Below, piece by piece: positions 8,593 through 15,776 of a DNA stretch of 35,721 nucleotides. The first letter of the stretch is position 1. Each line of letters starts with the position of its first letter. The translations under genes were made by a program, and so were the position numbers. The notes beneath the pieces were generated by a model. The model was not told the DNA's origin, made no database searches, and saw nothing but the letters and a program-made list of their open reading frames with translations. The stretch comes from Flavobacteriaceae bacterium (GTDB lineage Bacteria > Bacteroidota > Bacteroidia > Flavobacteriales > Flavobacteriaceae), in the NCBI GenBank assembly GCA_020435965.1, contig JAGQYS010000020.1, positions 1 through 35,721 of the forward strand. Direction: 5' to 3'.

Positions 8593-8633
8593 AACTAATT
8601 ATTTAGTTCAAACTAATTATTTAGTTATATTTG
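8593..8633 (+). promoter_or_regulatory. two tandem 16-base palindromes overlapping a promoter
   Basis: AACTAATTATTTAGTT occurs twice, at 8593-8608 and 8611-8626, 18 bases apart. Each copy has perfect 6-base arms. The second runs directly into TATATTTG (8626-8633), a perfect -7 box. This looks like a tightly repressed promoter. The only thing it could now drive is the decayed gene at 8657. Confidence 0.65.
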
Positions 8634-8656
8634 TATGTATTCATCATTCAAAACAC

Positions 8657-8802
8657 ATGAATCATATTCAACAATCACATCAAAGACATAGCAATCACTT
8701 TTAGTGTACTGTTTTCAATTGGTTTAAATTCGCAAAACGCTAAAGAGCATCCAGAAAGGTAAGGGTGCCTTAAAAGCAACTTTGTTAAAATAAATAGATC
8801 CA
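8657..8802 (+). pseudogene. remnant of a small secreted (EF-hand-like) protein gene
   Basis: No intact frame exists here, but a coding-like trace does. From ATG 8657 the reading frame fails after 15 codons. From 8688 another frame reads IAITFSVLFSIGLNSQNAKE, a signal-peptide core with a typical cleavage site, continues HPER, and after one stop reads GCLKSNFVKIN. These pieces resemble the start and an EF-hand segment (KGPLKxDFxKID) of small Flavobacteriaceae EF-hand proteins I recall. Two apparent one-base losses plus one in-frame stop and an internal deletion would explain the state. An intact promoter precedes it and a terminator follows. The family assignment is tentative. Confidence 0.4.
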
Positions 8803-8851
8803 GGCACAAAAAAAACCAGAGCAGGGTCATTTTAATTAAAAGAAGGTCTTT

Positions 8852-8874
8852 CATCGATTCAACGATGTTTTTTT
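8852..8874 (+). terminator. rho-independent terminator
   Basis: CATCG, a six-base loop and CGATG are followed by seven T. It lies 50 bases after the decayed gene and 113 before the next CDS, so it most likely ended the lost gene's transcript. Apart from this, the tandem operators and the remnant, I see nothing in 8553-8987. Confidence 0.6.
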
Positions 8875-8987
8875 CCGTTTATATAAACTTTAAACCATTT
8901 ATCGTAAATTTTTAGCGTTAATGGAGTTTCCATGTTTAAACAGACTTTGTTGGTTAATTTCGAAACGGTTAACAAACAAATGGTCCC

Positions 8988-9602
8988 ATGAAACATCTAC
9001 TTACTATTTTATGTTTTGCTTTATTTACAGGTTCTTTTCTTACTCTTTCTGCGCAAGAGCCTGTTAATGATAATCCTATTTACGATTATGCAGAGCAACA
9101 ATTAAGCAACACAGACACTATACCTGGTTTTGAAACCAAAACCAACAAACTAAAAATCTCAGGTACCATTTACCAAAGTGATGGTGTAACTCCTGCCAAA
9201 GACGTCATTTTGTTTATAGAACAAGCTGATGATAATGGCGATTACCAAATTAAAACAAAAGATAACGGACGCTATATGCACCACAGAGGTTGGGTAAAAA
9301 CCAATACTGATGGTCAATACACTTTATATACCTTTGTGCCTGGAGCTGCTACAGACCCTATTACATTTCCACGTCGTAAAGGTCTTAAAAAAATATACCC
9401 TGTCATTATAGAAGCAGGTAAAGCTGAATACAATGCAGATGCCTTTTTGTTTGACGACGATCCTTTACTTACCAAAACCTGTCGCAAGCGTTTAAAGCGA
9501 AAAGGTGCTGATGGTAGTATACTAAAACCAGTAAAACAAGGTGATCTATTAGTGGCTACAAGAGATATAGTGCTTGAAGAAAATACTTCAGAAATTAAAT
9601 AG
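8988..9602 (+). CDS. secreted intradiol-dioxygenase-like protein, probably non-catalytic
   Basis: A 204-residue exported protein with a signal peptide (about 22 residues, ending LSAQ). The fold resembles the intradiol ring-cleavage dioxygenase/transthyretin-like core: KLKISGTIYQSDGVTPAKDV, then RGWVKTNTDGQYTLYTFVPG, then FLFDDDPLLT, all close to Flavobacteriaceae proteins annotated as intradiol dioxygenases. Active members bind iron through two Tyr and a His-x-His. Here the PGAY-type Tyr is replaced (PGAAT), and the HIH segment reads KIYP, so at least three ligands are missing. It may be a binding or structural homologue. A strong terminator follows 25 bases after the stop. It stands alone between the decayed gene and the cytochrome gene. 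Confidence 0.7.
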   Translation: MKHLLTILCFALFTGSFLTLSAQEPVNDNPIYDYAEQQLSNTDTIPGFETKTNKLKISGTIYQSDGVTPAKDVILFIEQADDNGDYQIKTKDNGRYMHHRGWVKTNTDGQYTLYTFVPGAATDPITFPRRKGLKKIYPVIIEAGKAEYNADAFLFDDDPLLTKTCRKRLKRKGADGSILKPVKQGDLLVATRDIVLEENTSEIK

Positions 9603-9626
9603 ATCACTATTTTTATATTTTGGAAG

Positions 9627-9654
9627 CATCCTGCGTCGAGCAGGATGTTTTTTT
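9627..9654 (+). terminator. rho-independent terminator
   Basis: A perfect 8-base stem, CATCCTGC and GCAGGATG, with loop GTCGA, is followed by seven T, 25 bases after the dioxygenase-like gene. Confidence 0.9.
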
Positions 9655-9930
9655 ATTCCAGTATTAAATATTCTATGTTCTTTCAGGTTTTAAAGTCCCT
9701 TTAACGATAACCGATTCGCTATCTAACTTTTTACTTTTGGGTTGAATGTTTTATATCAAAACTTTAATCGAGAATTTTAAAATTTCATGATTTTTATAAA
9801 ATTGACCTTAAAAGTTACTAAGGCCATATAAATACTATATAGCCTTACATATAAAATGTTTTGTTTATTGAAATATTATTTAACTTAGTTGGAAATTAAT
9901 TTTATCTATAAATTGTTAAAATATATCTTT
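9655..9930. other. AT-rich intergenic region without a recognised gene
   Basis: This 276-base stretch precedes the cytochrome c gene and presumably holds its promoter, but no clean TAnnTTTG box stands out. On the minus strand 9685-9755 contains a short open segment ending in VIVKGTLKPERT and a stop, which could be a gene-end relic; it has no start and I do not annotate it. Confidence 0.4.
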
Positions 9931-10350
9931 ATGCGCATATTGATAGCTTTAATCGGAATCTTAGTTTATACTAGCTGTAACACAGACAAAAAAATTGAAC
10001 AAAACAATAAAATTGAAGTTCCAGAACGTGCTGAATTAAGTCAAGATTCAAAAATATTTCTTGGCAATCGTTTATTTTCAGAAAAAACATGTATTACTTG
10101 CCATGCTATAGATAGCAAAAACAAAGCACCATCTGTTGTTGAAATAATGCGAGCTTACAAAAAAAATAATGCTAATATTGTGGCATTTTTAAAAGGAGAA
10201 TCAAAACCTATTGTAGATACTACAGCTACACAAGTAGCTATTATGCAAGCTAATATTGATGGGTTTTTGAAAGAAATAACCGACGTGGAATTAGATGCCA
10301 TAGCTACCTATATGGTTCATGTGGATGAGTTGAGTAAAAAATACCAATAA
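9931..10350 (+). CDS. c-type cytochrome lipoprotein
   Basis: A 139-residue class I cytochrome c, an electron carrier facing the periplasm. I start at ATG 9931, because from there the protein begins with a lipoprotein signal (MRILIALIGILVYTSC, Cys16); the upstream in-frame ATG at 9889 would add 14 residues that spoil it. The haem attachment motif CITCH is at 54-58, and the likely axial Met105 is in AIMQAN. The mature part has the size of a single-haem c551/c552 domain. No oxidase or dehydrogenase gene is adjacent, so its redox partner is unknown. Confidence 0.85.
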   Translation: MRILIALIGILVYTSCNTDKKIEQNNKIEVPERAELSQDSKIFLGNRLFSEKTCITCHAIDSKNKAPSVVEIMRAYKKNNANIVAFLKGESKPIVDTTATQVAIMQANIDGFLKEITDVELDAIATYMVHVDELSKKYQ

Positions 10351-10398
10351 TAATATTTGTACTATAGCTTTAAAAAATAATCCAGTGGACTAAATGTG

Positions 10399-11085
10399 CT
10401 ATTTATTCACAAATTCAAAAACCTGTAATAAATCGGCTTCATCATTTAAAGACAATTTGTTTTGTTTAATGAATTCTAAAATGGAATCTTCACCTACTTT
10501 ATCTGATTGCAATTGATTGGCAAGTTGTTTTTTAGTCATTTTTAATAGAGTAAGTTCACTATCGCGATACACATAATACTTTGCTTTTTTAATATATTTA
10601 TTGGTAGTTCTGCTCAGCATTGGGTTGGCTTCGCCTTTTCGGTAAATGACACTATAGTACCTGTAAATTGAAAACTCACCATTAAAAATTAATTCTAATA
10701 TTTTAAGCTCTTTATTAATTTCAAAAGTTCTAAAAACTTTATCGTTAATGACTATTTTAACTAGGTTTTCACTATCAAAAGTAAACACATTGTTTTCATC
10801 ATAAATGGCTTCAAGCTTACTATCGTATAAGTTTATGTTTACTTTTTCTAATTTTACTCGTCCTTCTTCCTTTAGATATATTGTTCCTTCTGTATTCCAA
10901 TCTTCAAAATAATAGGCAGAACCTTCAGTGATACGCTTGGCGTTAACAAAACCAACTGACATATTGATGCCTCTAAACTCTCCAAAGCCTTGTCTAGTAG
11001 TATTAATCGTGTTCGAATCATCTACTTGAGCTAAAGCTGGTAAGATGAACATCATTTGTAGTAATAAAATAAATGCTTTTTTCAT
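10399..11085 (-). CDS. secreted protein of unknown function
   Basis: A 228-residue protein beginning MKKAFILLLQMMFILPALAQ, a standard signal peptide with cleavage after the AQ. ATG 11085 is preferred; a frame extension to 11094 begins with TTG and adds only three residues. The mature protein is rich in beta-strand-like alternation up to about residue 150, followed by a helical, charged tail (KKQLANQLQSDKVGEDSILE). There is no Cys and no motif I recognise. It is monocistronic on the minus strand, 223 bases from its upstream neighbour. No function is assigned. Confidence 0.75.
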   Translation of the reverse strand: MKKAFILLLQMMFILPALAQVDDSNTINTTRQGFGEFRGINMSVGFVNAKRITEGSAYYFEDWNTEGTIYLKEEGRVKLEKVNINLYDSKLEAIYDENNVFTFDSENLVKIVINDKVFRTFEINKELKILELIFNGEFSIYRYYSVIYRKGEANPMLSRTTNKYIKKAKYYVYRDSELTLLKMTKKQLANQLQSDKVGEDSILEFIKQNKLSLNDEADLLQVFEFVNK

Positions 11086-11267
11086 AACGTGCAATTTTGT
11101 TGTTATACTGAAATATAATTCATTATTGCCACATTTGCTGTTAATAAATATGAAAAATATTTGATTCTGAGATTCTTAAGTTCTTGACCTTATAACACGT
11201 GTTCATTATATCTACAATTATGTTAAATACACAGTATTCGCCATTTTACTTATACAATACATTTGTA

Positions 11268-11299
<32 letters not shown>

Positions 11300-11308
11300 C
11301 AACATCCA

Positions 11309-11959
11309 CTACTTTGGTTTGGTTGCAACCACCATCCAGATTACTTTATCAGGATCATTTTCCCAATCGCCCAGATCATCATTTTCATATTTAAGCTTAA
11401 ACCCAGCGTCTTTAAGTTCTTGTTTTACATAACGTATTCCTAAACTATGCGCATTGGTTTGTTCTTCTCTAGTTTTGTCTTTTATTCTAGATTTAAGTTT
11501 TTCAATAATCACAATGCGACCTCCAGGTTTTAAGGCGTTTTTAGCATGATTTAAAATGGTCATATAATCGGTCATTTCATGATACGTATCCATAATGACA
11601 ACAACATCTAATTTATTTTGTGGCAATTTAGGGTTATCATAATCCCCAAGAATAACATCTACATTAAAAAGTGCCCTATCCTCAAGGTTTTTCTTTAATA
11701 CTTCCAACCTATCATTCCTAACATCTACAGCATACACACGACCACCTTTTCCAACCTTGCGTGCTAAATGAATGCTTAAATAGCCTTCGTGGCAACCAAT
11801 ATCTGCAACATGGCTTCCATATTGAATGTTGGAAATATCAAAAATAGCGAACACATTCATCCACGTATTTCTTTCATCCCAGTCGTTTTCAGCATATTGC
11901 GAAAATGCTAGAAGTGGTAATAGCATAATAATAGCTGTAATGTCTTTATAAAGCATCAT
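11309..11959 (-). CDS. exported class I SAM-dependent methyltransferase-like protein
   Basis: A 216-residue protein with a Rossmann-type methyltransferase domain. Motif I VADIGCHEGYLSIHLA is near residues 51-66. The acidic end of strand 2 is VYAVDVRNDRLEVL, motif II/III is DVVVIMDTYHEM, and post-motif III is KPGGRIVIIEKL. The N-terminus (MMLYKDITAIIMLLPLLAFSQ) looks like a cleavable signal peptide ending with the AFSQ typical of Bacteroidota exports. This is odd, because SAM is cytoplasmic. Either the domain acts before export or on the inner side of the membrane, or it has changed role. Similar signal-bearing methyltransferase-like proteins occur in Bacteroidota. The substrate is unknown. 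Confidence 0.82.
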   Translation of the reverse strand: MMLYKDITAIIMLLPLLAFSQYAENDWDERNTWMNVFAIFDISNIQYGSHVADIGCHEGYLSIHLARKVGKGGRVYAVDVRNDRLEVLKKNLEDRALFNVDVILGDYDNPKLPQNKLDVVVIMDTYHEMTDYMTILNHAKNALKPGGRIVIIEKLKSRIKDKTREEQTNAHSLGIRYVKQELKDAGFKLKYENDDLGDWENDPDKVIWMVVATKPK

Positions 11960-12137
11960 AACTACAAGATACTAAAACAAAAAATGTGAACGACTTAAAA
12001 TTCTCATAAAACCAATGTAATTGAGCTAATTTGCGATCATTCCCTTAAGCAAATGTTAAAAGTTAACATAAAAATTACTTTTCGTCATCCAAAACGTGTT
12101 TTTCATCGTAATTAAAACAAACTATAAAACTTAATTC

Positions 12138-13010
12138 ATGAAAAAACTAGCATTAGTACTATTAACATCTGCAACCATCGTATCATGTGTGTCTAAAAAA
12201 AAGTATGTTGCTCTTGAAACCGAAAACGGACAAATAAGAAGCGAACTTCAAAAAACCCAAGTAGCCAAAGAAGACCTTGAGGCAAAATTCACTAAAATTC
12301 AGAAACGTGTTGATGAGTACAACACAAAAATATCTTCATTATCTGATGAAAACGTTGGTCTGAAACTAGAAAACGATATTAAGTTTGAAGCTGTTGGTGA
12401 TGCTGCTGTCATATCAAACAACACTAAAAAGGCCATGCGTGAAACCTTAAAAAATGTAGATCAAGATAAATTGGCTCAGGCCTCTACTCTTAAGGATTCA
12501 ATGAATTTAGCTGTATCCTATAATTTACAAAAATCATTAGACAATAGTACTTTAAACGAAGATGAAGATATCGCGATTGATATTGACGAAACCGTTGTGA
12601 TGATTTCAATTTCTGACAAAATGTTGTTCAACACAGGAAGTTACGTCATTAGCAATAAAGCCAATAACATTTTGCAAAAATTAGCTGATGTTATAAACTC
12701 TGAGCCAAGTTTGGAAGTGATGGTTGAAGGTCATACAGATGCTCGCTCAATCAACACTGAAAAAATTAAGGATAACTGGGATTTAAGTGTGTTACGTGCC
12801 ACGTCTGTTATAAGAAAATTACAAGACAAATATAATGTTGCACCTGAAAAACTAATTGCAGCTGGTAGAAGTAGTTACAATCCTGTTGCTGGCAACGATA
12901 CTAAAGAAGATCGTGCAAAAAACAGAAGAACACGTATCGTTATTTTACCTAACATAAATAAATTCTTTGCACTTATGGGCAATGAAGAACATGTTTCAAT
13001 GAATGATTAA
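12138..13010 (+). CDS. OmpA-family peptidoglycan-binding lipoprotein
   Basis: A 290-residue outer-membrane lipoprotein (lipobox IVSC, Cys17). After the lipid anchor comes a coiled-coil stretch (about 25-80, QIRSELQKTQVAKEDLEAKF), a linker, then a C-terminal OmpA domain (about 150-285). That domain includes VMVEGHTDARSI, the Asp-containing peptidoglycan-binding motif, and NRRTRIVI, the Arg-containing motif. It should tether the outer membrane to peptidoglycan. It is monocistronic, with a strong terminator 40 bases downstream. Confidence 0.93.
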   Translation: MKKLALVLLTSATIVSCVSKKKYVALETENGQIRSELQKTQVAKEDLEAKFTKIQKRVDEYNTKISSLSDENVGLKLENDIKFEAVGDAAVISNNTKKAMRETLKNVDQDKLAQASTLKDSMNLAVSYNLQKSLDNSTLNEDEDIAIDIDETVVMISISDKMLFNTGSYVISNKANNILQKLADVINSEPSLEVMVEGHTDARSINTEKIKDNWDLSVLRATSVIRKLQDKYNVAPEKLIAAGRSSYNPVAGNDTKEDRAKNRRTRIVILPNINKFFALMGNEEHVSMND

Positions 13011-13050
13011 TTAATCCTTTCTACATTTTAACAACTTATTAATGTTATTA

Positions 13051-13084
13051 AATAGGCTACTCCCTCAAGTAGCCTATTTTTTTT
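13051..13084 (+). terminator. rho-independent terminator
   Basis: A perfect 10-base stem, AATAGGCTAC and GTAGCCTATT, with an eight-base loop and a run of T to 13084, ends the OmpA-type gene. Confidence 0.92.
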
Positions 13085-13166
13085 GCAAACCTCTCTCCTA
13101 CAAATTTTTAAAGTGTTTTTGTAGTAAAATATGACCTAAACTGCTTTTTATTGGAAAAAAACGATG

Positions 13167-13202
13167 TTTTGTCTGAAATATTTGTACTTTTTTTGTCTGA
13201 AA
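13167..13202 (+). promoter_or_regulatory. direct repeat TTTTGTCTGAAA x2 in the promoter region
   Basis: Identical 12-base copies are at 13167-13178 and 13191-13202, 24 bases apart, ending 31 bases before the haloperoxidase start. The TTTG inside each could serve as a -33 or -7 core, or the pair could be a regulator site on one face of the helix. Confidence 0.4.
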
Positions 13203-13233
13203 CCTAAGTTTACATCAACCAAATTTATTATAG

Positions 13234-15432
13234 ATGAAAAAAATTACATTTCTACTAGCCATTATAGGCTTTTCATTTTTAAATGTTAACGCGCAACATT
13301 CGGTTGCTCGTGATTGGAATGAGCAATTATTAAATGCCATTCGAAAGGATTTTGCTAGACCTACAGTTCATGCAAGAAATTTATTTCATACCTCTTTAGT
13401 AATGTACGATTCTTGGGCTGTTTTTGACAACCAAGCAGAAACCGTTTTTTTAGGTAAAAATTTTCAAGGCTACAATTGTAATTTTAATGGTATTGCCAAT
13501 CCAGCTGATGTGGAAGCAGCTAGGCATGAAATGATGAGCTATGCCATGTTCAGGTTGCTAAGTCATCGTTTTGCAAATTCGCCAAATGCCTTTGTTACGA
13601 TCAATGCTTTTAAAATACAGTTTACTAGCTATGGTTATGACCGCAATTTCATTTCTACAGATTATAGCGGAGGATCTTATGCAGCCTTAGGAAATTATTT
13701 AGCAGAACAAATAATTGCCTTTGGTAATCAAGATGGCTCAAACGAGCAAAATGGTTATGCAAACGAATATTACACGCCTGTTAATGAGCCAATAATATTA
13801 GACTTATATGAGGATAATAATTTAATAGATCCTAACCGTTGGCAACCTTTAGCTTTTGATTATTTTGTGGACCAATCTGGTAACCCTTTTCCGCAGTCAA
13901 CACCTGCTTTTTTAGGCCCAGAATGGGGACAAGTTAAACCTTTTTGTTTACTTCCTGATGACTTACAAATTTTAAATAATGGCTTTAATAGTTATGTGTA
14001 CAATAATCCTGGACCTCCAGCATATATTCAGAATTCAAACAATGAAGATGGTTTTGATGATGCCTATAAATGGAATTTTGCCTTAGTGGCTTCTTGGTCG
14101 GCTCAATTAGATCCAAACGACAATACCATGATAGATATTTCTCCAGGAGCTTTAGGAAATGTTGATATGTCTAGTTACCCAGAGACTTTAGAAGAATATA
14201 AAGCATTTTATGATTTTACAAATGGTGGCGATATCGGAACTGGACGTCCTTTAAACCCAAAAACAAATGCACCTTATGCACCACAAATGGTAAAGCGATC
14301 AGATTACGCACGTGTACTTGCTGAATTCTGGGCAGATGGCCCAGATTCCGAAACACCTCCAGGACATTGGTTTACTTTGCTTAATTATGTAAGTGATCAT
14401 CCTGATACAGTTAAAAAATTAGGAGGACAAGGTAATGTGCTGTCAGATTTAGAATGGGACGTGAAATGTTATTTAACCTTAGGTGGTGCCATGCACGATG
14501 TTGCTGTTGATGTTTGGGGAATTAAAGGGTATTATGATTATATAAGACCCATTTCAGCTATTAGGTACATGGCAACCAAAGGTCAAAGTTCAGACAATAC
14601 AACACCTGAAGGCATTGCAAGCTATCATCCTCACGGATTACCATTGGTTCCTGGCTATATTGAGATTATTAAAACTGGCGATCCTTTAGCTGGCTCAGGC
14701 GATGAAAATGTAGGAAAAATTAAAATATTAGCTTGGAAAGGTCCTGATTTTATCTCAGACCCTGAAACAGATGTGGCTGGAGTAGATTGGATTTTAGGTA
14801 CCCATTGGTGGCCATATCAACGTGGTACATTTGTAACACCTCCTTTTGCAGGATATTTATCTGGTCACTCAACATTCTCAAGAGCTGCTGCTGAAGTAAT
14901 GACATTGCTTACAGGTGATGAATTTTTTCCAGGTGGTATGGGAACTTTTGATGTTGTTCAAAATGATTTCTTAGTTTTTGAAGAAGGTCCAACACAAAGT
15001 TTTACATTGCAGTGGGCAACCTATCAAGACGCATCAGACCAAACCAGTTTGTCAAGAATTTGGGGAGGTATCCATCCTCCTATTGATGATATTCGCGGGA
15101 GGATTATTGGTCATAAAATAGGAATTGAAACATTTAATCTTGCTTTAGATTATTTTAACGGAACCTTATCCAACAATGATAGTGTGGTAACTAACAATGA
15201 ACCACTACTCTACCCTGTTCCTTTTGGTAATGAGTTTACCGTAAAAACACAAAACAATGAATCTTTTAACCTTAAACTTTATAGTTTAGAAGGGAAACTG
15301 ATTTTAGAAAAAAATGTGAATTCAAATACAGCAACCATAAATACGACTCAATTATCATCAGGTCTTTATTTTGCTAAAATTTCTGATAAGAACAATTCTA
15401 CAATTTCTACAAAAAAAATAGTTAAAAACTAA
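13234..15432 (+). CDS. T9SS-exported vanadium haloperoxidase / PAP2-type protein
   Basis: A 732-residue secreted enzyme of the vanadium-dependent haloperoxidase/PAP2 phosphatase superfamily. After a signal peptide (cleavage after VNAQ) comes an alpha-helical domain with the full metal-pocket pattern: Lys431 with Arg438-Pro439 (K-x6-RP), Ser543-Gly-His545 (usually PSGH, here LSGH), and Ser607-Arg608-x5-His614-x3-Asp618. These bind vanadate or phosphate and supply the catalytic His. The last 75 residues (from about 658, LYPVPFGNEFTVKT through GLYFAKI) are a type A T9SS sorting domain, so the product is exported across the outer membrane and probably attached to the surface. Sequence alone does not show whether it halogenates or dephosphorylates. 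Confidence 0.88.
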   Translation: MKKITFLLAIIGFSFLNVNAQHSVARDWNEQLLNAIRKDFARPTVHARNLFHTSLVMYDSWAVFDNQAETVFLGKNFQGYNCNFNGIANPADVEAARHEMMSYAMFRLLSHRFANSPNAFVTINAFKIQFTSYGYDRNFISTDYSGGSYAALGNYLAEQIIAFGNQDGSNEQNGYANEYYTPVNEPIILDLYEDNNLIDPNRWQPLAFDYFVDQSGNPFPQSTPAFLGPEWGQVKPFCLLPDDLQILNNGFNSYVYNNPGPPAYIQNSNNEDGFDDAYKWNFALVASWSAQLDPNDNTMIDISPGALGNVDMSSYPETLEEYKAFYDFTNGGDIGTGRPLNPKTNAPYAPQMVKRSDYARVLAEFWADGPDSETPPGHWFTLLNYVSDHPDTVKKLGGQGNVLSDLEWDVKCYLTLGGAMHDVAVDVWGIKGYYDYIRPISAIRYMATKGQSSDNTTPEGIASYHPHGLPLVPGYIEIIKTGDPLAGSGDENVGKIKILAWKGPDFISDPETDVAGVDWILGTHWWPYQRGTFVTPPFAGYLSGHSTFSRAAAEVMTLLTGDEFFPGGMGTFDVVQNDFLVFEEGPTQSFTLQWATYQDASDQTSLSRIWGGIHPPIDDIRGRIIGHKIGIETFNLALDYFNGTLSNNDSVVTNNEPLLYPVPFGNEFTVKTQNNESFNLKLYSLEGKLILEKNVNSNTATINTTQLSSGLYFAKISDKNNSTISTKKIVKN

Positions 15433-15443
15433 TTTTATAGGCA

Positions 15444-15482
15444 AACCTAACTTACTTTTGCAACTTCAAAGTAAGTTAGGTT
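15444..15482 (+). promoter_or_regulatory. 15-base-pair perfect hairpin touching a start codon
   Basis: AACCTAACTTACTTT (15444-15458) and its exact complement (15468-15482) enclose a nine-base loop. The stem ends immediately before ATG 15483. It lacks the T-run of an ordinary terminator in either orientation. It could end or slow the upstream transcript, or control access to the downstream start. Confidence 0.75.
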
Positions 15483-15773
15483 ATGTTATCGCTTTTTAAT
15501 ATTTTTAGAATTATTGCCTTTTTAGAAGGTTTATCTTATATTTTGTTACTTTTTATTGCAACACCGATTAAGTACCTTGCTGATGATCCTCAATATGTAA
15601 AAATGTTAGGGATGCCTCATGGTGTACTGTTCATGTTATATATTGTTTTGGCATTCATGCTCAAGCAAGAAAATACTTGGTTTAAAGATAATTTTAAAAT
15701 GGTCCTATTGGCTTCAATTATACCTTTTGGCACATTTTACCTAGACCATAAATATTTAAAAAACATCAAATAA
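15483..15773 (+). CDS. DUF3817 family small membrane protein
   Basis: A 96-residue integral membrane protein of the DUF3817 family. The family start FRIIAFLEGLSYILLLF is present, followed by a conserved loop (KYLADDPQYVKMLGMPHGVLFMLY) and a third hydrophobic helix near the end (VLLASIIPFGTFYLDHKYL). Function is unknown. The start codon directly follows a 15-base-pair hairpin, and the stop is only 3 bases before the MscS gene, so the two are probably co-expressed. Confidence 0.88.
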   Translation: MLSLFNIFRIIAFLEGLSYILLLFIATPIKYLADDPQYVKMLGMPHGVLFMLYIVLAFMLKQENTWFKDNFKMVLLASIIPFGTFYLDHKYLKNIK

Positions 15774-15776
15774 TTA

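Noticed and set aside
9685..9755. Minus-strand open segment ending VIVKGTLKPERT
   Set aside because: It looks coding-like but has no start and only about 22 codons; it may be a relic of a gene end, but support is too thin to annotate.
9889..9930. Earlier ATG for the cytochrome c gene
   Set aside because: The added residues precede and disrupt an otherwise clear lipoprotein signal starting at 9931.
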